Source: Kiritimatiellia bacterium
GTDB lineage: Bacteria; Verrucomicrobiota; Kiritimatiellia; JAFGHX01
Reading direction: 5' to 3'
Length of the DNA stretch: 49,415 bases
Assembly: GCA_016929905.1 (NCBI GenBank)
Contig: JAFGHX010000299.1
Location: forward strand, 1 to 49,415
Made by a program: the position numbers and the translations under genes. Below the pieces are notes generated by a model, which was not told the DNA's origin, made no database searches, and saw only the letters and a list, made by a program, of their open reading frames with translations. Positions 42,576 to 49,415 of this stretch are shown here, piece by piece. Within the stretch, counting starts at the first letter, position 1. Each line of letters starts with the position of its first letter.

Positions 42576-42702
42576 GTCAGAGTTCCGCCTTTAGGCGGAA
42601 GCTTTGGCCCGGCTTCAGCCGGGCCACCCTCACCCCGGCTCAACGGGCCACCCGCGCGCCTAAAGGCGCGCCGTGATTTCCGCTTAGAGCCGGAACTCTG
42701 AC
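42576..42702. repeat. Nested palindromic element at the 3' end of the glycyl radical enzyme gene
   Basis: A 12-bp perfect outer stem (GTCAGAGTTCCG 42576-42587 with CGGAACTCTGAC 42691-42702) encloses three hairpins: TTCCGCC-TTTA-GGCGGAA (42583-42600), GGCCCGGCT-TC-AGCCGGGCC (42606-42625) and GCGCGCC-TAAA-GGCGCGC (42654-42671). The right outer arm lies in the last codons of the enzyme gene (stop at 42684-42686). The loops TTTA and TAAA are complementary. It is the same plan as the train at 30979-31078, also directly after a minus-strand stop codon. Confidence 0.85.
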
Positions 42703-45068
42703 GCGTTATCCTGACACGTGCGCTGGATAATCTCGTTCTGCAGGCCTCTGTCCAGTTTGACGAAATGCTCGCAATAGCCGGCTACGCGTACGATGACGTT
42801 CTGGTAGGCTTCCGGCTGCTGCTGCGCCTGCCTGAGCGTCTCCTGATCGATCACGTTGAACTGGATCTGGAGCCCGCCGCGTTCGAAATAGGCCGCGACG
42901 AGGCTGCGCAGCAGGGCACTGCCCGGCTCGCCTTTGAGGAAGCCGGGGCTGAGTTTGACGTTGAATCCGTAGCCCGCCACGATCCTGCCGAGGTCGATCT
43001 TCGTCACGGAGTTGATCAGGCAGGTGGGCCCCAGAATGTCGCGGCCCTGTGACGGGCCGGGGCCGTCGCTGATCGGCTGGCCGGCGAGCCGGCCGTTCGG
43101 CGTTGCGGCCGTCACTTCACCGAGCCGGAGCGAGTCGTTGTAGCTCAGGAACAGGGGCACGAATCCGTCCGGCCGCTCCGCGGGATGCGCCAGCACGGTT
43201 TCGGTGAACACATGCATGAGCCGGGCGGCCAGTTCGTCCACCGCGTCGATGTCGTTCCCGAAACACGGGGTCTGCATGCTCAGCAACCGGCGCAGCGGCT
43301 CGTGCCCGTCGTAATTGCGATCCAGCGCATCGCGCAGCTCGTCCAGCGTCAGCACACGGTCTTCAAACACGAACTTGCGAATCGCGGACAGCGAATCGAC
43401 GGCTGTTCCCAACCCGACGCCGCACAGCGGGCGCACGGCCGGATACGTGCTGCCGCCCTGGTACGCGTCCAGCCCGCTTTCGACGCAGCTGTCCAGCAGC
43501 GCGGAGGCGAACGGGTCGCAGGCGTGCGGCGGCGCGTGGCGCCGCCGCTCCTCGGCTTCCGCCATTCTGCCGAGCGTGCAGAACCTGAGCTGCTCGAGGT
43601 AAGCGGCCAAGAACGCGTCGAACGTCGTGAACGCGGACGGCGCCCCGGTCGGCAGCCCCTTCTGGCCGCCGCGGCTCAATGCGCCGTCGTGCAGGACGAT
43701 CTCGATGAGATCCGCCAGGTTGATCGCGCCGCCGCTGCCGGTCCATTGCGCCGTCTTGCCGGCAAGCATCACCTCCACGCAGCCCATGTTGTAGTAGTCA
43801 TTCGCGTCCTCGAACGGGTAGCCGCGCTCGACCAGGGCCGGGATCATGACGTCGTCGTTGAACAACATGGGCTGACCGTGCCCGAGTTTGATCGTCGCGA
43901 TGGCTTTTTCGAGCAGGGCAGGGGGCGTCAGGCGGCTGACGCGGAGACACACGTTCGGATACGGCTCGCCGAGCTCGCCGATGGCTTCGAGACAGAGCGC
44001 CGAGAGCGTGTTGGCGCCGTCTTGTTCTTCGCTCACGAGCCCGCCGACGCACAGGCTCTGGACGGTGCGCATCTTCGGTTCGTTCACCTTGAGGAACACG
44101 CATTCCAGCAGTTCCAGGGCGGCGTCGCGCGAGAGGATCCCGGCTTCGACGTCGGCCTGGTAGAACGGGTACAGGTACTGGTCGAAACGGGCGAACGAAA
44201 GGGCGGACCCGCCCCCGATATTGCCGATCAGGTGCGCGAACCAGACGAGTTGGAGCGCGTCCCGGAAACTCGCGGGGGGATGCTCCGCCACGCGGGCCGC
44301 TATCGCGGCCATCTCGCCCAATTCGGCCGCGCGGGCCGGGTCCGGCGCGTCGCACGCGGCACGGTTCAGCGTCGCGGCATAGCGCACGATGAACCGCGCG
44401 GCCGCGTTCAACGAAATGAGCATGGCCTCGTACTGCGCCTGCCTGGCCGAGTCCCGTTCCGCCGCCAGGCGCTGCGCGAGCCGGCGCTTCAGCCCGCCGA
44501 ACCCGCAGGCCAGCAGCTTGCCGTAGTTCAGGTGGCAGTGGTTGGAGGCGTACCACGGCAGTTCCACGAACAGCGCCCGGACCTCTTCGCCGTAGTCGAA
44601 TTCGAAATGGGTTTCGAGCAGCCGGAACAGCTCCGCATCGCTCAGGCCGGTGTCCCCGTTCTGTTTGAGGCCGGCGAAGATCTTCTGCAAGTCGGCGTAT
44701 TCGATCGACGCGTCGTAGTGGTCCCTGGCCATCGCCGCCCAGCGCGGCGCGCCGTCACGCCGCGCGCAGCGGGCGCGATGTTCGCGGACAACCGCCGCCG
44801 CCTCGGCGTACGCCGCTTCGTAGGTCGGCTGCGGCTGGGCCAGGGGCCACATGCCCAGAATGGAGCCGGCGATCCGTTCGTGGGGGAGCACCTCCTGCGC
44901 GACCGAATCCAACAGGTGTTCCAGGGCGCGCGCCCGGCGGATGGGGCGCGGCTGCCCTTGCGTGGCCCGCAGGGATTCGGCGACGAGCGGGTAGAAGGTC
45001 GTGCGCCGTACGCCCGCCCTGTTCAACGCGCGGATCGTCGCCTGCAGATTCGCGATTCTGGGTGTCAT
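42684..45068 (-). CDS. Glycyl radical enzyme (dehydratase/lyase type of the PFL family)
   Basis: A 794-residue glycyl radical enzyme of full family length. Near the C-terminus VRVAGYCEHFVKL contains the radical glycine (Gly764). The thiyl-radical cysteine is Cys430 in NMGCVEV, with Glu432 as the likely general base. The single Cys and GCxE form differ from pyruvate formate-lyase, which uses two adjacent Cys, and fit diol dehydratase, C-N, C-S or related lyases. The start at 45068 is the ATG of MTPRIANLQATIRAL; the longer frame to 46049 is antisense to the AraC gene. No activating enzyme is in the window. It is divergent from an AraC regulator and followed by an alcohol dehydrogenase. Substrate unassigned. 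Confidence 0.9.
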   Translation of the reverse strand: MTPRIANLQATIRALNRAGVRRTTFYPLVAESLRATQGQPRPIRRARALEHLLDSVAQEVLPHERIAGSILGMWPLAQPQPTYEAAYAEAAAVVREHRARCARRDGAPRWAAMARDHYDASIEYADLQKIFAGLKQNGDTGLSDAELFRLLETHFEFDYGEEVRALFVELPWYASNHCHLNYGKLLACGFGGLKRRLAQRLAAERDSARQAQYEAMLISLNAAARFIVRYAATLNRAACDAPDPARAAELGEMAAIAARVAEHPPASFRDALQLVWFAHLIGNIGGGSALSFARFDQYLYPFYQADVEAGILSRDAALELLECVFLKVNEPKMRTVQSLCVGGLVSEEQDGANTLSALCLEAIGELGEPYPNVCLRVSRLTPPALLEKAIATIKLGHGQPMLFNDDVMIPALVERGYPFEDANDYYNMGCVEVMLAGKTAQWTGSGGAINLADLIEIVLHDGALSRGGQKGLPTGAPSAFTTFDAFLAAYLEQLRFCTLGRMAEAEERRRHAPPHACDPFASALLDSCVESGLDAYQGGSTYPAVRPLCGVGLGTAVDSLSAIRKFVFEDRVLTLDELRDALDRNYDGHEPLRRLLSMQTPCFGNDIDAVDELAARLMHVFTETVLAHPAERPDGFVPLFLSYNDSLRLGEVTAATPNGRLAGQPISDGPGPSQGRDILGPTCLINSVTKIDLGRIVAGYGFNVKLSPGFLKGEPGSALLRSLVAAYFERGGLQIQFNVIDQETLRQAQQQPEAYQNVIVRVAGYCEHFVKLDRGLQNEIIQRTCQDNASEFRL

Positions 45069-45347
45069 GCCAGGCTCCGAATGCACCGGTCGCCGGCGCG
45101 GGTAGCCAAATCGGCGCGAATTCGCCTGATTCGCGTCCAGTCTACGCCCCGGGCCGCAACGCGGGCAATGGACCGGATTGCCGGGCGCTTGTGCCGGATT
45201 GCCCGGGCCCGACCGGCGGTTCTCGCGGAGGCTGGCACTTCGTTTGCCGCAAGCCCCGCAAGGGGCGTGCCTGTGACCTGCGGGCGCGAAACAGCCCTTG
45301 CGGGCTTGACGACAAACCGCTTGCATGGCTTCGGGGATGGTGTTTTG
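45069..45347. other. Divergent control region of glycyl radical enzyme and AraC genes
   Basis: About 280 bases with no gene. It must hold promoters for both directions. A TTGACG at 45306-45311 reads toward the AraC gene but has no good -10 at 17 bases. A small GCCCC-GCAA-GGGGC hairpin lies at 45253-45266. No clear direct-repeat AraC site could be assigned by eye. Confidence 0.35.
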
Positions 45348-46109
45348 ATGATGGGCGGCATGACGGAGCTGGAACACATCAGCAAGAGCCGCATTGTCTG
45401 GATCGGGCACCAGCGGTTGCCGTCCGACTGGCGGATCCCGGCGCATGGGCATTCGTTCTACGAACTGATCGTGGTGATCCAGGGCAAGACTTACGTGGAG
45501 ATGTGCGGGCAGAAGATCCACGGCACCATGGGCGATCTGCTGTTCTACCCGCGCGATTGCCCGCACCTCGAGCGCGCCGACGATCCGGGCAGCCCGCTCG
45601 AGAAATACTACCTGGGCTGGGACGGGCCGGATTTCGGCGCGCCGCTGCTCACGCACGACAGAGACGGCCGCGCGCGGATGCTGATCCAGTGGCTCTACGA
45701 GGAATGGCTGGCAGCGCACCGCAAGGACAGCGCCGTGATTCTTTCGCTGTTCGCCGCGCTCATCAGCGAAGTCGCCAGGCTGGCCCGGTACACGGAGCGC
45801 ACGTTCGTGCAGGACGTGCGCGCGTTCGTGCGCGACAACATCGACCGCGCCTTCCGCGTCGAGGAGCTTGCGCGGATCGCCAACATGAGCAAGTACCATT
45901 TCATACGCGAGTACAAGACCCTCACCGGCCGTACGCCGATGGAAGACGTCCGCATGCTGCGGATCGAGACCGCCAAGAAGCTGATCATCACCACCGACAT
46001 GCCCCTGCGCGCCGTCGCCGACAAGGTCGGCGTCAGCGACGAGTACCACCTCTCCAAAATGTTCAAGAAATACCTCGACCTGCCGCCCGGGTATTTTCGG
46101 AGCAAGTAG
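45348..46109 (+). CDS. AraC family regulator divergent from the glycyl radical enzyme
   Basis: A 253-residue regulator with an N-terminal cupin sensor (WRIPAHGHSFYELIVVIQGKTYVEM; GDLLFYPRDCPHLE) and a C-terminal double helix-turn-helix (FRVEELARIANMSKYHFIREYKTLTGRTPMEDV; LRAVADKVGVSDEYHLSKMFKKYLDLPPGYFR). Starts at 45348, 45351 or 45360 are all possible; a GGGGA near 45333 fits the first. It is transcribed away from the glycyl radical enzyme gene and is probably its activator. Confidence 0.9.
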   Translation: MMGGMTELEHISKSRIVWIGHQRLPSDWRIPAHGHSFYELIVVIQGKTYVEMCGQKIHGTMGDLLFYPRDCPHLERADDPGSPLEKYYLGWDGPDFGAPLLTHDRDGRARMLIQWLYEEWLAAHRKDSAVILSLFAALISEVARLARYTERTFVQDVRAFVRDNIDRAFRVEELARIANMSKYHFIREYKTLTGRTPMEDVRMLRIETAKKLIITTDMPLRAVADKVGVSDEYHLSKMFKKYLDLPPGYFRSK

Positions 46110-46115
46110 GCCCGG

Positions 46116-46835
46116 CTACGGCCGGAATCGGTCCAGCAGGCTCCGGCCGAACGTGTAGCGGACCACCACCTCGGCGTAGCCGCCCGGCTCGATCTCGGAG
46201 GTGACAAACTCGTCCGCCCCCTCGGAAAACGCAAGGCGGCGCAAGCCCGACGCCCTCGCCTGGAGGCTGAACGCCAGGTTCGCGTTCAGGGCGTACTCCA
46301 GTTCCGCACCAGCCCGCGCGCCCGACTCCCGCCACAGGACGCGCTCCGGATGCCCGGGGAATTCATCGTCATTGCAGAACCCATACCAGTTGCCTGCCGC
46401 TCGCGCGAGGAAGTGGAGCTTGCATTTCGACGCCGGCCCATACGTCACCCGGGTATAGAAAGGCACCGCGGCCATCAGCCGCCATGCCTGCCCCATCTTC
46501 CAGTACACGCCCAGCAACGGCATGCCCAACGCCTCGCCGTAGCGATGCGTGTACGCCCCGCCATGGATCAGCCGGAGCCTCTCGTGGAGCCGTTGCGTAC
46601 CGAGAACGAATGCCGCCGGGCTGATGTGCGTGCCGCCCAACGGCACAAGCGCCTCGAGGCGAGCAGCCCGGGCCGTGAGCGTCTCGCCTTCCTGCTCGCG
46701 CAGCCGGCTCCCGGAGGTGGCTTCGAACCCGATACTCACGCGCGGCCGGAACAGATCGAGACTGAAGTCCTCCTCAGCCCCGTATCCCGATGCAGCCAAC
46801 CCAAGCAAGAGCATGCACAGCCGTATCCCACGCAT
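46116..46835 (-). CDS. Exported barrel-like protein of unknown function
   Basis: A 239-residue protein with a signal peptide (RGIRLCMLLLGLAASGYGA) and a GGGAG ribosome site before the ATG at 46835. The rest alternates polar and hydrophobic residues in strand-like fashion (RVSIGFEATSGSR; LMAAVPFYTRVTYG; GAELEYALNANLAFSLQARASG) and ends in a strand closing with Phe-Gly-Arg (VVVRYTFGR), which suggests an outer-membrane beta-barrel, possibly DUF6268-like. Cys residues in CKLHFL and GFCNDDEF might form a disulfide. It is convergent with the AraC gene by six bases. Function unknown. Confidence 0.72.
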   Translation of the reverse strand: MRGIRLCMLLLGLAASGYGAEEDFSLDLFRPRVSIGFEATSGSRLREQEGETLTARAARLEALVPLGGTHISPAAFVLGTQRLHERLRLIHGGAYTHRYGEALGMPLLGVYWKMGQAWRLMAAVPFYTRVTYGPASKCKLHFLARAAGNWYGFCNDDEFPGHPERVLWRESGARAGAELEYALNANLAFSLQARASGLRRLAFSEGADEFVTSEIEPGGYAEVVVRYTFGRSLLDRFRP

Positions 46836-47050
46836 GGACGAAACTCCCCATTCCTCGGAGACAGCCAAACCCGATCGCAGACTTCGGCGCGACGGATATC
46901 TCCTGAATTCGGGCATTCAACTATGGCATACGCCAGAGTTCAAGAAATGGTTACGGAACTCGAAGCAGCCGCGCCTTGCGCGCCCCGCCGTGCCGCCCCG
47001 ACTACCGTTAGCGGCTTTCTGACAGTTACACACGCTCCCGCGCGTATCTG

Positions 47051-47102
47051 AGTAGGGCGGCCGTCTCGGCCGCCCATGGTCGGGCGGGACACCCGGCCTA
47101 CT
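47051..47102. repeat. AGTAG/CTACT-bounded hairpin element
   Basis: AGTAGG (47051-47056) pairs with CCTACT (47097-47102) and encloses GGGCGGCCG-TCT-CGGCCGCCC (47055-47075) and a small CGGG/CCCG stem (47081-47095). Its ends and its CCG-TYT-CGG loop resemble the first hairpin and outer stem of the 30979-31078 train. It is upstream of the exported-protein gene and of the truncated remnant. Confidence 0.6.
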
Positions 47103-47128
47103 TCGGTTGCGGGCAAAACTCGCCTTAG

Positions 47129-47197
47129 TGCCTTAATCCGCGGCCTCTGCAACAAAAAACAAGAAAATTTTCGCCGCAGCGGCCGCGGATTAAGGCA
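47129..47197. repeat. 17-bp terminal inverted repeat, 69-bp MITE-like element
   Basis: TGCCTTAATCCGCGGCC (47129-47145) is perfectly repeated in reverse complement at 47181-47197, with four more pairs inside after one mismatch. The A-rich centre (47151-47169) contrasts with the surrounding sequence. Two bases after the right arm lies a stop codon and the broken 5' edge of the gene remnant. This could be a small non-autonomous insertion or a hairpin at the site of a deletion. No clear target duplication is visible. Confidence 0.7.
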
Positions 47198-47201
47198 GTG
47201 A

Positions 47202-47924
47202 AAGTGGCAGGTTACAGGTGCAAGTAGTAAAGAAACTTCCTTCACGGTGCGCGCGGAGAACGCCGCTGGCGATTCGCCCTATGCCGGACGGGTCAGCGCG
47301 ACCACGCCGCCTGACGGCCCCGCGCCGGACTTCGAGGCGTACAACGACTTGGCGTGGGCGGCCGGCCAGCTCTCGGCGAACATCACGACGCACACGGCCG
47401 GGGACAGAGGGATACGGGTGGACTATGTCTCGGGCCGCCAGACGCCGGTGACGCTGGCGATCGCAGGACCGGCGCCTGCGGATGTGCTGCGGCCCGACCG
47501 CGGCGCGCTGAGTGTCGCCGCCGGCTTCCTGAACGTCAGTTCCATCGGCGCGCGCTACGATGGATCGGGCGATCCCGCGGCGGAGACCGTCAACGGCTAC
47601 AACCTCGAGAAGGGGTACGTCGCCCGGTTTGCGGCGATCGATCCCGGCCCCGACCCGCTTGGCGCGGCGGAATGCTTCGGCGTCCATGCGACGCTCAGCG
47701 GCGGTCAGGTCGTGGTCTCGTTTCAAACCGTGGCGGCGGCGGCAACGGGCTGCGCAGGCCTGGCCCGGTACTATGCGCTCGAGACGGCCGCCAACGGGGC
47801 GCCGCAACTCTGGACGCCCATGCCCGGGCTGAGCTGCATTCCGGGCACGAATCAGGTGGTGGCGTACCCGGCGCCTTCGGGCGGCGGTGCTTTCTACCGC
47901 GCAAGAGTCTGGCTGGAGGATTGA
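47202..47924 (+). pseudogene. 5'-truncated remnant of an FN3/AYNDLxW/YRARVWL secreted protein
   Basis: An open frame of 240 codons with no credible start or signal peptide, beginning right after an in-frame TGA at 47199. It starts with the last strands of an FN3-like domain (ETSFTVRAENAAGDSPYAGRVSATT), then AYNDLAWAAGQLSANIT, which opens the same domain found twice in the giant protein. The middle of that domain, including the GNRD segment, is missing. RFAAIDPGPDP then jumps to the C-terminal domain (CFGVHATLSGGQVVVSF...FYRARVWLED). It therefore looks like a degraded copy of a larger gene, cut at its 5' side next to a 17-bp inverted repeat and compressed inside. It is convergent with the next gene over 26 bases. 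Confidence 0.65.
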
Positions 47925-47950
47925 GCGAGGGCGGCGGAAATCAACCGTCC

Positions 47951-49415
47951 CTACGGGTTCAGCCAGACCCTGGCGCGGTAGAACCCGCCGGCGGAACCTT
48001 GAACCTGGTACTGGACGAGCTGGCCGGCGGCCGTGATGTCTTCGTAGCCAGGGACGGCCGTCCAGGCGCCCTCCGCGAGGGCGCAGGTTTCGAGCGCGTA
48101 ATGCCGCGTCCGCCCCTCGTAGCCGGCGCCCTCAGCCGCCAGGGCGCGGAAGGCCACAACCGGGTGTCCGTCCGAGAGCGTGACGCCGACGGCGAAGCAG
48201 GAGGCGCCGTCGGTGGGCGCGGTGCCGGCGACGTATTCGGCCATGTTGTCCAGCCCGTCGTTGTCGGGGTCGTCCCAGGGGCTCGCGCTCGACCCGTCCG
48301 AACCGGCGAACTGGTCTGCTTCCCACGCGTCGGGGATTGCGTCCCCGTCCACGTCGCCCGCCGGTGCGCGCACCACATCCGTCCCGTCCGGCTGCACGGT
48401 GCGGAGCCGGATGCCGTTGACGTAGCGGCCGCCGGTGGTGCTGGTCATGCTCACGGCGATGCAGCCGTCCGGGCCGGGATCGATGTCGCCGAACCGCGCC
48501 ACGCGGCCGTTGCCCGTGTTGTAGCCCGTGCACAGCTCCGTCGTGTCGTTGGTCATGCACTGCGTGTGCAGGATCGTGCCGGCGCTGCTGCGGTTGGCGA
48601 ACGCCGCGACGTCCGAGATCGTGAAGGAGGCCAGCCGGCCCGTGTAGGACGGCTCGTCGCGGTTGCCGAACAACGCCACCTCATAGCGGTTGCTGGGGTT
48701 CAGGCCGGAGAAGATGAACGCCATGTCGCCGCCGGAGACCAGGCCGGCCAGCCCCACGACCCCGCCGAAAACGTCGTCGGCGTCCGTGCCGGCCGCCGCG
48801 TCGGCGCCCTGCGCCTGCCAGGCGCTGTGATAGGAACTCGCCGTCCGGACTGTGAGCATCACCCCGACCCCGGCGCCGGACTCGTGGTCCACGAGCTCGC
48901 CGCTGTTGACCAGTCCGTTCATGTTCCATGCGCTGATCCGCGTGATGTTGACGCTGGGCTGGCCCGCCGACCAGCTCAGATCGTTGTAGGCGGTGAACGG
49001 ATTGTGAATGACCGGGTTCACGTTGAACTCGATGGTGACGGTCTGGGGGCTGTTGACGGCGCCGGAGCCGTTGTCCTCGACGGTGAAGGTGCGGGTCTGG
49101 ATGCCGGCGGGCATGCCGGAGGTCGTGAAGGTCAGCGTGTGCGTCTGCTTGTCGGCGGAGCCGGTGGAGGAGCCGGTGGTCGGCGAGAGGCCATAATTGC
49201 TGCTGTATTCGACGAGCTTGTAGTGCAGCGTGCCCGTCCCCCCGTTCCACACCTGAAACGTCACGCTGGCCGCGTCCTGGCCCTGCGGGAAGCTGACCGC
49301 GATGTTCGTCGTGTTCACGGCGATCTGCGGCTCCGCGGCCGGCGCGGTGACGGTGAACTGGATGGTGATGGACACCGGGCTGTTGGCCGCGCCCGACCCG
49401 TTGTCCTCGACCGTA
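47951..49415 (-). CDS. Modular secreted protein, C-terminal part (N-terminus beyond window)
   Basis: The frame is open to the right edge, so this is at least 488 residues of a larger protein. Seen from the N-terminal side: repeated Ig/BACON-like beta-sandwich units, each ending TVEDNGSGAxNSP (two copies of that ending are visible); an AYNDLSWSAGQPSVNIT domain of about 195 residues with LFGNRD and RYVNGIRLR; calcium-binding thrombospondin-3-type repeats (DVDGDAIPDAWE; PDNDGLDNMAEY); and the C-terminal domain ending FYRARVWLNP. It shares its last three modules with the giant protein at 20.2-28.2 kb. Probably an exported surface protein; no enzymatic domain is seen. Confidence 0.82.
   Translation of the reverse strand, partial: TVEDNGSGAANSPVSITIQFTVTAPAAEPQIAVNTTNIAVSFPQGQDAASVTFQVWNGGTGTLHYKLVEYSSNYGLSPTTGSSTGSADKQTHTLTFTTSGMPAGIQTRTFTVEDNGSGAVNSPQTVTIEFNVNPVIHNPFTAYNDLSWSAGQPSVNITRISAWNMNGLVNSGELVDHESGAGVGVMLTVRTASSYHSAWQAQGADAAAGTDADDVFGGVVGLAGLVSGGDMAFIFSGLNPSNRYEVALFGNRDEPSYTGRLASFTISDVAAFANRSSAGTILHTQCMTNDTTELCTGYNTGNGRVARFGDIDPGPDGCIAVSMTSTTGGRYVNGIRLRTVQPDGTDVVRAPAGDVDGDAIPDAWEADQFAGSDGSSASPWDDPDNDGLDNMAEYVAGTAPTDGASCFAVGVTLSDGHPVVAFRALAAEGAGYEGRTRHYALETCALAEGAWTAVPGYEDITAAGQLVQYQVQGSAGGFYRARVWLNP

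Noticed and set aside
43185..45347. A long plus-strand open extension in front of the AraC gene
   Set aside because: It is the mirror of the glycyl radical enzyme coding sequence and lacks any domain; the AraC protein starts at about 45348.
45069..46049. A minus-strand N-terminal extension of the glycyl radical enzyme
   Set aside because: It is antisense to the AraC gene, and the extension has no family similarity; the enzyme is full length from 45068.

Overview
The window is a GC-rich (about 65%) bacterial chromosome segment. Its gene content points to the PVC superphylum, most likely Kiritimatiellota or Lentisphaerota: three sulfatases, LacI/AraC/IclR sugar regulators, a parallel beta-helix protein, a GH78-type rhamnosidase, a giant CotH/lamin-tail secreted protein, an ECF sigma factor paired with a FecR-LamG anti-sigma, and a non-pyrrolysine MttB. 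The phylum is inferred from family content; no rRNA or tRNA gene was seen.

Layout. 0.2-10.5 kb: a plus-strand glycan block bracketed by two LacI regulators: LacI, Asp-box propeller, beta-helix/LamG protein, GH78-type enzyme, LacI. Both LacI genes have a clear sigma-70-type promoter with a palindromic operator over it or at the predicted transcription start. 10.5-12.8 kb (minus): a secreted protein of unknown function followed by an MNT nucleotidyltransferase and a HEPN partner gene interrupted by an in-frame TGA. 13.2-16.6 kb: MttB-family methyltransferase and a convergent sulfatase, separated by a 50-bp AT-rich palindrome. 16.6-20.1 kb: AraC, IclR and a secreted M23-like peptidase with PKD domains. 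20.2-30.7 kb (minus): ECF sigma factor, membrane anti-sigma (zinc finger, FecR, LamG) and a 2,638-residue modular secreted protein. 31.1-34.6 kb (minus): sugar operon of TIM-barrel isomerase/epimerase, Gfo/Idh/MocA oxidoreductase and L-fucose-isomerase-like protein. 34.9-39.5 kb (plus): two more sulfatases around a secretin-N/STN-like protein, ending in a 21-copy 8-bp tandem repeat. 39.7-45.1 kb (minus): a trypsin-fold protein lacking catalytic His and Ser, a zinc alcohol dehydrogenase and a glycyl radical enzyme, with a divergent AraC regulator. 46.1-49.4 kb: an exported barrel-like protein, a 5'-truncated gene remnant, and the C-terminal part of another modular secreted protein that runs off the right edge.

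How it fits together. The genes suggest an anaerobic degrader of sulfated, deoxy-sugar-containing polysaccharides such as fucans or rhamnans. Sulfatases and the GH78-type enzyme would release sugars, the isomerase/oxidoreductase operon would process them, and the glycyl radical enzyme with its alcohol dehydrogenase could handle a diol or similar product. This pathway is inference.

The most unusual signals are non-coding and architectural. Several intergenic regions carry self-complementary, multi-hairpin elements; three share an outer-stem-plus-inner-hairpins plan and two share AGTAG/CTACT ends. Two unnamed protein modules, an AYNDLxW domain and a C-terminal domain ending in YRARVWL, recur in three separate genes.
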